Origin: Virgifigura deserti
Lineage (GTDB): Bacteria; Pseudomonadota; Alphaproteobacteria; Dongiales; Dongiaceae
Direction of reading: 5' to 3'
Length of the DNA stretch: 64,000 nt
NCBI GenBank assembly: GCA_003576685.1
Contig: QOZR01000004.1
Span: 1-64,000, forward strand
Shown here: positions 35,748 to 44,424 of the stretch, piece by piece
Layout: each line of letters begins with the position of its first letter
Numbering within the stretch: the stretch's first letter is position 1
The notes under the pieces: generated by a model
The model's database searches: none
What the model was told of the DNA's origin: nothing
What the model saw: the letters and a program-made list of their open reading frames with translations, nothing else
Position numbers and translations under genes: made by a program

Positions 35748-36785
35748 TTAGTGAACCTCGAGCGGTCTGGCGATCTGCGAGATACGCTGGAACTTCTTCC
35801 TGTAAGCAGATGGTGACAATCCTACGCCACGCTTGAAGACCCTCCGAAAAGAGGCCGAGTCATCATATCCGACCGAAGAGCCGACCTCGTCGACCGACAG
35901 AGTGTCAGTCTCCAGCATTTGCTTCGCTTCTTCGATTCGCAATGCCTGCACGTACTCTATCGGCGCAAAGCCCGTGGCCGCCTTGAAACGGCGCGAAAAG
36001 GTGCGCGCATTCAGACCGGATCGCTCGACCATTCGCTCCACCGGTTTGGCCATTGCGTAGTTGTCGGCGATCCAGGCTTGGCAATCCGAGATCGGCCCGT
36101 CTTCCGACGCCATTGGACGGGTCATGACCGCATAAGGGGATTGGCCTTCGGAATGCCCGCTGATCAGGAATACTTTCGCAGTCTCGATCGCTTGCCGATA
36201 TCCGCAGTATCTGGCGATCAGATAGACCGCCAGATCATGCCAGGCGCTGACCCCGCCTGCGGTCACGATGCGGTCGCCTTCCGCCTCAAGGCAAAGGACG
36301 GACTCGTTGCGAAATACGATTTTGGGATAGTTGCGCTGGAACATGTTTCGATAGGCCCAATGGGCCGTCGCCCTATGCCCATTCAAGAGGCCGGTTTCGG
36401 CGATCAGGAGAGCCCCGGAACAAACCGAGCAGACGAGCGCCCCGTCTCGATGGAGTCTCTTCAGCCAGGCCGCCTCTCGTGGGTAGCGGCCCGTGGGCAC
36501 ATCATAGATCGACGTATACATGTCGCAGACGATCACGGCGTCCGCCTTGTCCAAATCGTCGATGGCTGCGTGCGGCTCGACCGGGATATTGCCCAAACAG
36601 TGAAACGCCTTGCCGTCCGCCGAGGCGATCTTGACCTCCAGCAATTCCTGCCCCGGCATGCCGGCGACCATATCGGTGTATACCGCCCCGGCTGATAGCA
36701 ATACGTCATAGAGGCCGTAGAGGACCGAGGCCGAGGTTTCCGGCTCCGCCAGCAACACGATCAATGGCTTTTTCGAACTGTTCAC
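35748..36785 (-). CDS. GlxA-family transcriptional regulator (DJ-1/PfpI + AraC)
   Basis: 345 residues from a GTG start. The N-terminal DJ-1/PfpI amidotransferase-like domain (about 5-185) has the nucleophile-elbow region LVCSVCSGALLIAETGLL, with two Cys near 118-121, and ATAHWAYR. The C-terminal AraC domain (about 235-335) has PVERMVERSGLNARTFSRRF and VDEVGSSVGYDDSASFRRVFKRGVGLSPSAYRKKF. Such regulators sense amino-acid-derived or quaternary-amine compounds. It is divergent from the FAD-oxidase/methyltransferase pair starting 144 bases away, its probable target. Confidence 0.92.
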   Translation of the reverse strand: MNSSKKPLIVLLAEPETSASVLYGLYDVLLSAGAVYTDMVAGMPGQELLEVKIASADGKAFHCLGNIPVEPHAAIDDLDKADAVIVCDMYTSIYDVPTGRYPREAAWLKRLHRDGALVCSVCSGALLIAETGLLNGHRATAHWAYRNMFQRNYPKIVFRNESVLCLEAEGDRIVTAGGVSAWHDLAVYLIARYCGYRQAIETAKVFLISGHSEGQSPYAVMTRPMASEDGPISDCQAWIADNYAMAKPVERMVERSGLNARTFSRRFKAATGFAPIEYVQALRIEEAKQMLETDTLSVDEVGSSVGYDDSASFRRVFKRGVGLSPSAYRKKFQRISQIARPLEVH

Positions 36786-36929
36786 AGCGGTCTTCTGACC
36801 ATTTTGGCACGGTATTGGCGCGTATGCCCTAGTCGCCTGTCCAGTATGACCCGTTCATGACCAGATCGCCACTGCCCCGACCGCTGAGGCCGCCATAGCC
36901 TCATCGCAACGCTGCAAGGGAGTTTTGAA

Positions 36930-38324
36930 ATGGACGATCTGAGAACGGCTCTCAACCCAATCACTGAAGATTTTGGCGGAGAGATGTTTCTACCCGGCGA
37001 CCCGGGGTTCGACGAGGCAAGAATGGTCTGGAACGCCATGATCGACCGGCGCCCGGCGCTTATCGCGCGCTGCAAGGGCGTGGATGACGTGATAGCGGCC
37101 GTATCGCTGGCTGTGGCGCAGGATCTGCCCATAGCAATCCGTGGCGGCGGCCACAATGTGGCGGGTCACGCAGTCTGCGACGAAGGCGTAATGATCGACT
37201 TGTCGCTTATGCGCGGCGTCACAGTGGATGCCGAGGCGCGCGTCGCTGTCGTTGAAGGTGGCGCCCTGTGGAGCGATGTCGACAAGGCCAGCCAGGCGCA
37301 TGGCCTTGCGACGCCCGGCGGTCTCATCTCGGAGACTGGCGTGGCCGGGTTGACCCTGTCCGGCGGGATCGGATGGCTGCGCGCCAAGCACGGACTTTCG
37401 GTCGACAATCTGATCGCGGCAGATGTGGTCACGGCAGATGGCGTGCTTGTCCGTGCCAGTGACGATGAAAACCCCGACCTACTCTGGGCGCTCAAGGGCG
37501 GGGGCGGTAATTTTGGGGTCGTCGTTCGGTTCGAATTCGCGCTTCACCCCATCGGCCCTGAAGTGATGTTCGCGGCCCCGATATATGCCCTCGACGACGG
37601 CCCCGGCCCGATCCGCGCGTGGCGCGAATTTCTGGCCAAGCATGGTGATCGTGTCGGATCGCTCTGCGAGTTCTCCACTGCCGGCGGCGAGGATTTCCCC
37701 AAAAAGTATCGGGGAAAGCGCGTCTATACGCTGGCTTGCGTCTATAACGGCGATGCCGCGGAAGGCGAGACGTTGCTTCAGCCCTTGCGCGAACTCGGAA
37801 CCATGGTCACCGATTTTTCCAGTCGGATGGACTACTGCGATGTTCAGCAGCTCTTCGACAGGTTGATGCCATCAGGCGATTTCCGTTGCTACTGGAAAGC
37901 GCGGTATCTGACCGGCCTGACCGACGAGATGATTGACCTCGCAATGCAGAATGCCAAGGCCGCACCCTCGGACAATACGCTGTCGTCTCTGTGGAATTTC
38001 GGTGGGGCGACGGCGCAGGTCCCGGCCGAGGCAACGGCCTTCGGCGACCGGACCATGGGGTGGATGTATTCTCTGGACGGTGTTTGGTCCGATCCTGGCG
38101 AAGACGCCGCGAACATTGCCTGGGCCCGCGATGGTTGGACGGCGTCGGAGCGCTTCGGCCATCACGGCCGCGTCTATCTCAACTTCCCCGGCCACGGCGA
38201 AGACGGTGCCGCGCTGACCCGTACCAGTTTTGGATCGAATTACCGGCGTCTTGTGGAAATCAAGACGAAGTACGACCCTGAAAACCGGTTCCGCTTCAAC
38301 CAGAACATCGCACCGAGGGCTTGA
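36930..38324 (+). CDS. FAD-linked oxidase with BBE domain
   Basis: 464 residues. The PCMH-type FAD domain (about 38-210) contains AIRGGGHNVAGHAV with His75 in the position of the covalent 8-alpha-histidyl flavin link, TPGGLISETGVAGLTLSGGIGWL, and ALKGGGGNFGVVVRFEFAL. The cysteine used by bicovalent members is not seen. The C-terminal berberine-bridge segment has YLNFPGHGEDG and YDPENRFRFNQNI. These enzymes oxidise alcohols, sugars or amines with oxygen. The stop is one base before the methyltransferase ATG, so the two form an operon. GGGAG precedes the ATG. Confidence 0.9.
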   Translation: MDDLRTALNPITEDFGGEMFLPGDPGFDEARMVWNAMIDRRPALIARCKGVDDVIAAVSLAVAQDLPIAIRGGGHNVAGHAVCDEGVMIDLSLMRGVTVDAEARVAVVEGGALWSDVDKASQAHGLATPGGLISETGVAGLTLSGGIGWLRAKHGLSVDNLIAADVVTADGVLVRASDDENPDLLWALKGGGGNFGVVVRFEFALHPIGPEVMFAAPIYALDDGPGPIRAWREFLAKHGDRVGSLCEFSTAGGEDFPKKYRGKRVYTLACVYNGDAAEGETLLQPLRELGTMVTDFSSRMDYCDVQQLFDRLMPSGDFRCYWKARYLTGLTDEMIDLAMQNAKAAPSDNTLSSLWNFGGATAQVPAEATAFGDRTMGWMYSLDGVWSDPGEDAANIAWARDGWTASERFGHHGRVYLNFPGHGEDGAALTRTSFGSNYRRLVEIKTKYDPENRFRFNQNIAPRA

Positions 38325-38325
38325 C

Positions 38326-39288
38326 ATGCGCGCGCCGTCACCACTTCCCGTAGCCGGGTCGGGCACAGTCTTCTTGACCGAAGGCGGGTCCGAAACCGAA
38401 ATCATGTATCGTCATGGGTTCGAACTGCCCGAATTCGCCATGTTCCCATTGCTTGACATCCCAAGCGCTGTCACCGCCATGCGCGACATGTTCCGCGCAC
38501 AACTGGATGTGGCAGCTGAGTTGGGCCTCGGTTTCCTGCTATCCGGGCTCGACTATCGAGCGAGCCCGGACTGGGGCGCCAAACTGGGCTATTCGGCGGC
38601 GGCGCTGGCAGATGCCAACATCGCGGCCATCGCCTTTCTGCAGGAGATCGCAGACGACTATCGCGACCAGATCCCAAGCCTTTTGATCGGGGGAATCCTG
38701 GGCCCGCGTGGCGACGCCTACAGGCTGAACCGCGATATAACCGCCGAAAGCGCCGAGGAGTATCACGCGGTTCAGCTTGACACGCTGAAACGGGCGCAGG
38801 TGGATTTTGCCTGCGCGATGACCTTCAACAACATCCCGGAGGCCGTCGGCGCCGCGCGCGCCGCTGCGCGGATCGGCGTTCCGCTCTCAGTTGCGCTAAC
38901 GCTCGATAGAACCCATCGCCTCAAGTCCGGCCCAACTCTTGGCGAAGCAATCACCGAGATCGATGCGCAAGCCGGGCTTGATGCGCCCGACTACTACCTG
39001 GTGAACTGTTCTCATCCGTTGGAATATGAGCCTGCGCTCGACGATGGCGCGTGGACCAGGCGGCTGCGCGGCGTCCGACCAAACGCGTCGAAGATGGAAA
39101 AAGTCGCACTGTGCAAACTGGTCCATCTCGAAGACGGAAATCCGGTCGAGCTTGCAACGCAGCTAAGCGACTTGCATGCCCGGTACCCGCATATGGACAT
39201 TTTCGGAGGCTGCTGCGGCACGGGCGACGAGCATCTGCGCGAGATCGCAAAAGCTTTGAGGCCAAGTCTACTCGAGCAAATAGCCTGA
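38326..39288 (+). CDS. Homocysteine S-methyltransferase family protein
   Basis: Zn-dependent methyltransferase of 320 residues. The three zinc cysteines are visible: VNCSH (Cys228) and GGCCGT (Cys296/Cys297). TEGGSETEIMYRHGFELPEF at the start replaces the usual TDGGLETEL. The protein is a single TIM barrel without a cobalamin or folate domain, so a betaine-, S-methylmethionine- or other methyl-donor-dependent role fits. The ATG at 38326 has GAGGG seven bases upstream and follows the oxidase stop by one base. The GlxA regulator is divergent. Together this suggests use of a methylated amine or betaine, an inference from context. Confidence 0.88.
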   Translation: MRAPSPLPVAGSGTVFLTEGGSETEIMYRHGFELPEFAMFPLLDIPSAVTAMRDMFRAQLDVAAELGLGFLLSGLDYRASPDWGAKLGYSAAALADANIAAIAFLQEIADDYRDQIPSLLIGGILGPRGDAYRLNRDITAESAEEYHAVQLDTLKRAQVDFACAMTFNNIPEAVGAARAAARIGVPLSVALTLDRTHRLKSGPTLGEAITEIDAQAGLDAPDYYLVNCSHPLEYEPALDDGAWTRRLRGVRPNASKMEKVALCKLVHLEDGNPVELATQLSDLHARYPHMDIFGGCCGTGDEHLREIAKALRPSLLEQIA

Positions 39289-39455
39289 TGCTCGGCAGAG
39301 TCCAGAATTCCCGTTTGAGGCGAAATACCAGATGCCTCATGCCCGCTTCCAGCCGACATTGCAACTGTCGTGCTGCCTCTCTCGTGTTACGGCCGGCTTT
39401 GGGCTCGAAGCCGTCATCCGAGTCTTTCGCTCAGTTTATGGGGCCTGACCCTAAT
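39289..39455. other. Gene-free stretch before the repeat cluster
   Basis: No gene is recognised. A minus-strand frame with DSDDGFEPKAGR near 39415-39375 vaguely resembles the start of relaxase-type proteins but lacks a start codon and further similarity. Confidence 0.3.
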
Positions 39456-39517
39456 TATTTGAATAAGAGGACGATTCACCGATCAGGTAGTTTCAATCTG
39501 ATCGGATCGTGCTCTAA
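39456..39517. repeat. Palindromic repeat family B copy 2
   Basis: Flank TTTGAATAAGAGGACGATTC, stem CCGATCAG (39479-39486) / CTGATCGG (39498-39505), then ATCGTGCTCTAAGAG. Flanks match the copy at 45.43-45.50 kb closely. The loop is 11 bases, longer than in other copies because the inner stem has decayed. Confidence 0.75.
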
Positions 39518-39566
39518 GAGCGTCCGAGGCAGAGTTCGAGGCGCTTCGTCGCCGCTTGCCTTTTCG

Positions 39567-39642
39567 TGTCATTGCCGGACTTGATCCGGCAGTCCATGAG
39601 GCCACGGCACGATGGACGCCCGGATCAAGTCCGGGCATGACA
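39567..39642. repeat. 76-bp palindromic element with GGACTTGATCCGG arms
   Basis: Left arm 39567-39589 begins TGTCATTGCCGGACTTGATC and right arm 39620-39642 ends AAGTCCGGGCATGACA; the 23-base arms match at 21 positions. The centre includes CAGTCCATGAGGCC. This type of element is widespread between genes in Rhizobiales/Rhodospirillales genomes. Only this copy was seen in the window. Confidence 0.8.
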
Positions 39643-39752
39643 ATGAAAGGTTGCTCGCGAGCTCGGAGTGAGGATAGGCACTCTAAACTCAAAATTAATC
39701 ATATCCTGAAAGGATCCGCGGCGACGGTTACCTGAAGCGCCGGATCCCGCTC

Positions 39753-40136
39753 TTGCCCGACTCGAAACGACCAAGCGCCGGGCCCTCTGCCCGGAGTCAC
39801 GACCCGGCCCCCGGTAGTCCTGCGGGCTGCGGGCGGCGATCGATCGCCGTTGCGGTTCATCAAGGCGCGGACGGCGGAGCAGCCCCGCGAATCGTTGCCT
39901 CGGGCCGCGGCCCGGTTGCCGAGCAGATCCTCGGCATCGCGTTCGAGAGAGGCGTGCGGGTCCGCGCCGATGCCGATCTGGCCGAGATCCTCGCCGCGGT
40001 CGAGGTGGATTCCGAGATCCCGCTGCAGGCCCTCGCGGCCGTCGCCGAAATCCTCTCCTACGTCTATCGCGCCAACTCCCAAGGTCCAGCCGGGACAGCA
40101 TCGGCGTTGGCGCCCGAGCAAGAGGCGCCGCAATGA
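39753..40136 (+). CDS. FlhB C-terminal-like protein (FhlB type)
   Basis: 127 residues from a TTG start (the frame lacks an ATG; other non-ATG starts are possible). After a Pro/Ser/Arg-rich leader, SIAVAVHQGADGGAAPRIVASGRGPVAEQI.. and ..GVRVRADADLAEILAAVEVDSEIPLQALAAVAEILSYVY match the cytoplasmic export-switch domain of FlhB after its cleavage site, without membrane helices and without NPTH. Such stand-alone proteins can substitute for part of FlhB-C in export switching. It overlaps the next gene by four bases (ATGA) and heads a fliO-fliP operon. Confidence 0.8.
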   Translation: MPDSKRPSAGPSARSHDPAPGSPAGCGRRSIAVAVHQGADGGAAPRIVASGRGPVAEQILGIAFERGVRVRADADLAEILAAVEVDSEIPLQALAAVAEILSYVYRANSQGPAGTASALAPEQEAPQ

Positions 40137-40483
40137 CCGAGACAGGAACCACGCCCCAGGTCACGCCAGGGGCCACAATTGCCGAGCTGAAGGACGAGAT
40201 CCGCCGGCTGTCGACGCTGGTGGACGCGGTTCATCGCCTCTTTGTCGAGGGCCAGCATATCGAGCTCGGACAGCTCGAAGCCAGAATCAGCGCATGCTGC
40301 AGCGCGGCCAGCGCCCTCCCGCAGGCGAGCGGGGCCGAGCTCCAGCCGGCCCTGGTGGCACTGCTCGACGACCTTGGCCGGCTCGATCAGAAGATGCGGT
40401 CGCGGCAGTCGGAGATCGTCGAGCGGCTCGGTCAGACGAGCATGCGGCGACGTGCCGTCGCCGCCTACGGCGGCGAGCGGTAG
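40133..40483 (+). CDS. Unknown small helical protein in the fliO-fliP operon
   Basis: 116 residues, predominantly helical: TIAELKDEIRRLSTLVDAVHRLFVEG, two adjacent Cys (ISACCSAAS) in the middle, and a basic helix QKMRSRQSEIVERLGQTSMRRR at the end. The size and helix content are compatible with a FliT/FlgN-like export chaperone, but no signature supports that. The start overlaps the FhlB-type stop (ATGA) and it ends 33 bases before fliO, so it is very likely a flagellar protein. Confidence 0.6.
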   Translation: MTETGTTPQVTPGATIAELKDEIRRLSTLVDAVHRLFVEGQHIELGQLEARISACCSAASALPQASGAELQPALVALLDDLGRLDQKMRSRQSEIVERLGQTSMRRRAVAAYGGER

Positions 40484-40516
40484 GCCGGCGGCATCGCGAT
40501 CGGACGAAGCACCGCC

Positions 40517-40840
40517 ATGGAGTTCGACCTCTACCTTCGCTTTCTGCTCGCCCTGATCTTCGTTCTGGGACTCATCGGGCTGCTGACCTGGCTCGTCCGG
40601 CGATTCGGCCTCGCCGGACGGCTGACGCCCTCTGGCGGCCGGCAGCGACGCCTGGAAGTGGTGGAGGTGCTGGCGCTGGACGGCAAGCACCGGCTGGTGC
40701 TCCTGCGCCGCGATTCGGTCGAGCATCTGGTCTTGATCGGCGCGACCGCCGATCTCGTTATCGAGGGGGGAATCAGCCGGCCCGCGCCACCCGCGTCAAT
40801 GGAATCAGCCCGGCACGAGCCCGACGGAACGCCGCCATGA
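40517..40840 (+). CDS. fliO: Flagellar biosynthesis protein FliO
   Basis: 107 residues. A single N-terminal membrane helix (FLLALIFVLGLIGLLTWLVRRF, about 8-29) is followed by the small cytoplasmic domain RRLEVVEVLALDGKHRLVLLRRDSVEHLVLIG, the FliO signature. It assists assembly of the FliP pore. The last four bases overlap the fliP start (ATGA), giving tight coupling. Confidence 0.9.
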   Translation: MEFDLYLRFLLALIFVLGLIGLLTWLVRRFGLAGRLTPSGGRQRRLEVVEVLALDGKHRLVLLRRDSVEHLVLIGATADLVIEGGISRPAPPASMESARHEPDGTPP

Positions 40841-41613
40841 CCAGGACCCGCGGGCGGGGACTGCCCCGTCGCGCCCTTCCCTGGCTGCCGCTGCTGTTTA
40901 TCGCGCTGATCGCACTGATCGCGCTCTTGGGGTCGGCCTCGGCGCAATCCCTGACGCTGGATTTCGACAGCGAGGGATCGGCCACGGCGCGGCTCGTCCA
41001 GATCATCGCGCTTCTCACGGTGCTGAGCCTCGCGCCAGGCATCCTGGTCATGGTGACGTCCTTCACCCGCATCATCGTCGTTCTGTCGTTTCTGCGCAGC
41101 GCGCTGGGCATTCAGCAGACGCCGCCGAATATCGTGATGGTGAGCCTCGCGCTGTTCCTCACCGGCTTCATCATGGCGCCGGTGCTCGAGCAGTCCTACC
41201 AGAACGGCATCGCGCCGCTGATCGCCGAGGAGATCGACCAGGTCGAGGCCTTCGACCGAACGGTGGCCCCGCTCCACCACTTCATGCTGACCCACGTGCG
41301 CGAGCAGGATCTCGGCCTGTTCATCGATGTCGGCAACATCGGTGAACTGGAAAGCCCGGAGGCGACGCCGCTGCGGATCCTGGTGCCCGCCTTCATGATC
41401 AGCGAACTGCGCCGCGCCTTCGAAATCGGATTTCTGCTGTTCGTTCCCTTCCTGATCATCGACATGGTGGTCGCTTCCATCCTCATGTCGATGGGCATGA
41501 TGATGCTGCCGCCGGTAATGATTTCCCTCCCCTTCAAGCTGATCTTCTTCGTACTGGTCGACGGCTGGTATCTCGTTTCAGGCAGCCTGATCCGCAGCTT
41601 CGGCGGCGGCTGA
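40837..41613 (+). CDS. fliP: Flagellar export gate protein FliP
   Basis: 258 residues with a cleavable-type N-terminal hydrophobic segment (PWLPLLFIALIALIALLGSASAQ) and three more helices. Signatures are LAPGILVMVTSFTRIIVVLSFLRSALGIQQTPPN and LVPAFMISELRRAFEIGFLLFVPFLIIDMVVASILMSMGMMMLPP, both diagnostic. The start overlaps fliO. It is the last intact gene of block 2; the sequence after the stop is a fused scar of two gene fragments. Confidence 0.97.
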   Translation: MTRTRGRGLPRRALPWLPLLFIALIALIALLGSASAQSLTLDFDSEGSATARLVQIIALLTVLSLAPGILVMVTSFTRIIVVLSFLRSALGIQQTPPNIVMVSLALFLTGFIMAPVLEQSYQNGIAPLIAEEIDQVEAFDRTVAPLHHFMLTHVREQDLGLFIDVGNIGELESPEATPLRILVPAFMISELRRAFEIGFLLFVPFLIIDMVVASILMSMGMMMLPPVMISLPFKLIFFVLVDGWYLVSGSLIRSFGGG

Positions 41614-41701
41614 AAGGCAAGGCTTCGGCCATAGCCGGTGCCGCCCTCCGAACGCAACCCATCGCTGACGCAACGCCCCACTGGGCGACTTCCCCCGATG
41701 A

Positions 41702-41970
41702 TCGATCGCCGCCGCCTCCGAGCAGGCCTCGGCCAATGTGCAGACGGTCGCTTCCGCAGCGGAGGAGTTGTCCGGTTCGATCGTGGAGATCGGCCGCCAG
41801 ATCGCCGAATCCACCCGAATTGCCGAACAGGCGGTCGAGGAAGCCGACCGCACCAATGTCGCGGTGACCGGCCTCGCCGAGGCGGCACAGAAGATCGGCG
41901 CGGTGGTGAGCCTGATCAACGACATCGCCGAGCAGATCAACCTGCTCGCGCTGAACGCGACGATCGAGTG
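41702..41970 (+). pseudogene. Methyl-accepting chemotaxis protein fragment
   Basis: A frame without start codon encodes [41 protein letters not shown] and [20 protein letters not shown], then NATIE. This is the HAMP-proximal half of an MCP signalling domain, ending exactly before the hairpin tip (normally NATIEAARAGE). At 41970 the similarity stops and becomes the antisense of an SDR gene. Sensor, membrane part and tail are all lost. Confidence 0.85.
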
Positions 41971-41973
41971 GGC

Positions 41974-42087
41974 GTTCCGCCCGGTGATGACCAGTTTGCT
42001 TCCCCGCGCCATCAGGGCTTCGGCGAGCCCGCGGCCGATGACAGAGTTGCCGCCGGTGAGAAGGATCGTTGCTTTTCCGAAGTCCAA
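41974..42087 (-). pseudogene. N-terminal fragment of a second short-chain dehydrogenase
   Basis: From an ATG at 42087 (minus): [20 protein letters not shown], then [18 protein letters not shown], the TGG-x5-GRG cofactor turn of DltE-like SDR enzymes. After ~37 codons the frame runs into the MCP fragment. It is tail-to-tail fused with that fragment at about 41971, so one deletion or rearrangement removed both 3' ends. It probably belonged to the HxlR/oxidoreductase neighbourhood. Confidence 0.7.
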
Positions 42088-42213
42088 AGTCAGTCTCCAA
42101 CTGAGGTGAGAAACACAATCCGGCGCGGTCTGGCCGGCTGACCGTGTCCGAGTACCTTGGGGAACGGTCGTATCTGCGCGGCTTTGAAGCGCAGGCGCCG
42201 CGCAAGCCGCCGC

Positions 42214-44379
42214 CTAACCGTGATCCGACAGCGGAAGGCTCCGGACCCGTTGCCGACTGGTGGCGAACAGCGCATTGGCAAGTGCGGGCGCGAGGGGCGG
42301 AATGCCGGGCTCTCCCACGCCGCCCAGTGGAGAGCCGATCTCGACGATGCTTACCGCAACCGAGGGCGCTTCCTCGATGCGCAGGAGCGGGTAGTCGTAG
42401 AAGTTGGACTGTTCGGCGCGGCCGTCGCGGATCGTGACTTTCTGTCTCAGCGCCGCCCCAAGCGCGTCAATCACGGCGCCCTGAATCTGCGTCTCCACCT
42501 GCCCGGGGTTAATGGCGTGCCCGCAGTCGATGGCCGCGTGAACCTGATCCACCTTTATGCCACCGTCTCCGACACGCGCCTCGACGACCTGGGCGACGTA
42601 GGAGCCGTAGCTCTCAACCACCGCCAGTCCACGGGCAATTCCATCGGGAGCCGGCTCGTTCCATCGCGACATCTCGGTGACCCGGTCGAGAACGGCGAGC
42701 ATCCTCGTCTGGCCGGTGCAATGGCTTCTGCGGAACGCGAGCGGATCCCGACCTGCCGCGACGGCACATTCATCCATGAAGCTTTCGAAGAAGAAGCCGT
42801 TGAAGGAATGGGCGATCGAGCGCCAGGGACACAGCGGAATCGGGAGGTCGACTACGGCGTGCTCCACGACGAAGTTCGGAATGACATAGCGCATGTCCGA
42901 CAAACCGCTGAGCGAGAACGGATCGAAGTTCGCGAGGTTGCCGGTCACTTGCGCAAGCCGCTCCGGATCGAAACCGTACGCGCGCCCCATCTGCGGTCCC
43001 GCGAGCCGGATCCGCATGGCGGTGATGCTGCCGGTATCGTCCAGGACCGCCCTGAAACGGCACATCATCGTCTGACGGTACTGGCCCTGTTGAACGTCGT
43101 CCTCGCGCGCCCAGAGCACCTTGACTGGCCGCCCGCCAACAGCGCGGCTTGCCAGGGCCGCCTGATGGGCAATCTCACCGTGAGTCTTCCTGCCGAAGCC
43201 ACCGCCGAGATAGGTCGTGTTGATGAAGAGCCGTTCCGCCGGGACCTGCAGACCGCGCTCGAGCGTCATCCGGAGGACGTCGTGTCCCTGCGTGCCGATC
43301 CATAACTCCGTCCGTTCCTCGGTGGACTCGGCGGTACAGTTGATCGGCTCCATGCTTACATGGGTAAGAAGCGGCACCGAATACTCGGCCTCGACGATCC
43401 GTCCTTGACTTGACAGCGTCGCTGCGGCGTTGCCGCGCAAGGTCGTGATGGGAACATCGGTTCGGTCCAGCGCTTCGCGGAGCATCGAATTGATCTCGTC
43501 GGTAGAAAGCGTGTCCGCGGCGGTCTGCGTGAATGTGACGTTCAGCGCGTCGGCAGCTTGCTTGGCCTGCCACCAGGAGTTCGCGACAACCACCGCGCCT
43601 CGCGGTACGCGAACCACGGCGACCACGCCGGGCATGTCGGAAACGCTGCTCTCATCAATCGAATCCACATCAGCCGAGAAGACTGGGGCGAGCCTCACGG
43701 CGCCATACAGCATGCCGTCGCGCTGCACGTCGATCGAGTAGACGGCGCGGCCGGTAATTTTCGCCGGCGTGTCGAGGCGCGGCACCGCCCGCCCGGTCAG
43801 CGTTCGCTCGCTGTCCGGGCGAAATGTCGGATTCTCCGGCACGGGCAGCGCCATCGCGTCTTCAACCAGATCACCGAAGGGAATCCTTTGCCCAGCGCCG
43901 GCGTGGACGATGAAGCCGTTCTCGGACCGCAGCGTCGCGGAATCCACCCCCAGTCGCGCCGCCGCCGCTTGCGTCAGCATCTCTCGCGCCTGAGCGGCCG
44001 CACGGCGCAGGGGGGCATGCCAGTACCGAATGCCGAAAGAGCCCACGGAGCGCATCTGGCCGATGAATGGAATCCTGTAATCGGGAAGCGGCTGCTTCGG
44101 CATCTCCACGACGATGCTGGACCACTCAGCTCCGAGCTCCTCGGCGAGAATCTGGGTCTGACCGGTGTGGGTGCCCTGGCCCATTTCACAGGTGGGCAGC
44201 AGGAAGGTCACCCGGCCGTTCGTGTCGATACGGATGAAGGATTGCGGCATGCGCTGTGCGTCCGTCTGTTGGGCCAGCGCCTTCTCGAAGCGGAGCGGGA
44301 TGACAAGAGCCGCGCCAACCACGGCTGAAGCGCCTGCCAGGAACGACCTGCGGGTAAACGCCAAATTGTGTTGCTTCAT
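42214..44379 (-). CDS. Molybdopterin-binding aldehyde/isoquinoline oxidoreductase large subunit (IorB-like)
   Basis: 721 residues. A twin-arginine signal (TRRSFLAGASAVVGAALVIP, about 9-28) targets it to the periplasm. It belongs to the xanthine-dehydrogenase family, isoquinoline 1-oxidoreductase beta branch, in which the molybdopterin domain order is permuted. Visible motifs are FLLPTCEMGQGTHTGQTQILAEELGA near 63-88, STYLGGGFGRK-like TTYLGGGFGRKTHGE near 395-409, and GVGEPGIPPLAPALANA near the C-terminus with the catalytic Glu. ATG 44379 has GGAAG upstream. It follows the iron-sulfur subunit by 45 bases; electrons would pass to that subunit and a cytochrome. Confidence 0.9.
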   Translation of the reverse strand: MKQHNLAFTRRSFLAGASAVVGAALVIPLRFEKALAQQTDAQRMPQSFIRIDTNGRVTFLLPTCEMGQGTHTGQTQILAEELGAEWSSIVVEMPKQPLPDYRIPFIGQMRSVGSFGIRYWHAPLRRAAAQAREMLTQAAAARLGVDSATLRSENGFIVHAGAGQRIPFGDLVEDAMALPVPENPTFRPDSERTLTGRAVPRLDTPAKITGRAVYSIDVQRDGMLYGAVRLAPVFSADVDSIDESSVSDMPGVVAVVRVPRGAVVVANSWWQAKQAADALNVTFTQTAADTLSTDEINSMLREALDRTDVPITTLRGNAAATLSSQGRIVEAEYSVPLLTHVSMEPINCTAESTEERTELWIGTQGHDVLRMTLERGLQVPAERLFINTTYLGGGFGRKTHGEIAHQAALASRAVGGRPVKVLWAREDDVQQGQYRQTMMCRFRAVLDDTGSITAMRIRLAGPQMGRAYGFDPERLAQVTGNLANFDPFSLSGLSDMRYVIPNFVVEHAVVDLPIPLCPWRSIAHSFNGFFFESFMDECAVAAGRDPLAFRRSHCTGQTRMLAVLDRVTEMSRWNEPAPDGIARGLAVVESYGSYVAQVVEARVGDGGIKVDQVHAAIDCGHAINPGQVETQIQGAVIDALGAALRQKVTIRDGRAEQSNFYDYPLLRIEEAPSVAVSIVEIGSPLGGVGEPGIPPLAPALANALFATSRQRVRSLPLSDHG

Positions 44380-44424
44380 TTGTCTGCTTCCGCCTTGCGT
44401 CAATCTGATGGGATGTTGAGGGCG

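Noticed and set aside
39375..39420. DSDDGFEPKAGR peptide on the minus strand, like the start of relaxases
   Set aside because: Only about seven residues match, there is no start codon and nothing follows.
42157..43305. Plus-strand frame of 382 codons
   Set aside because: Antisense of the molybdopterin subunit; no coherent domain.
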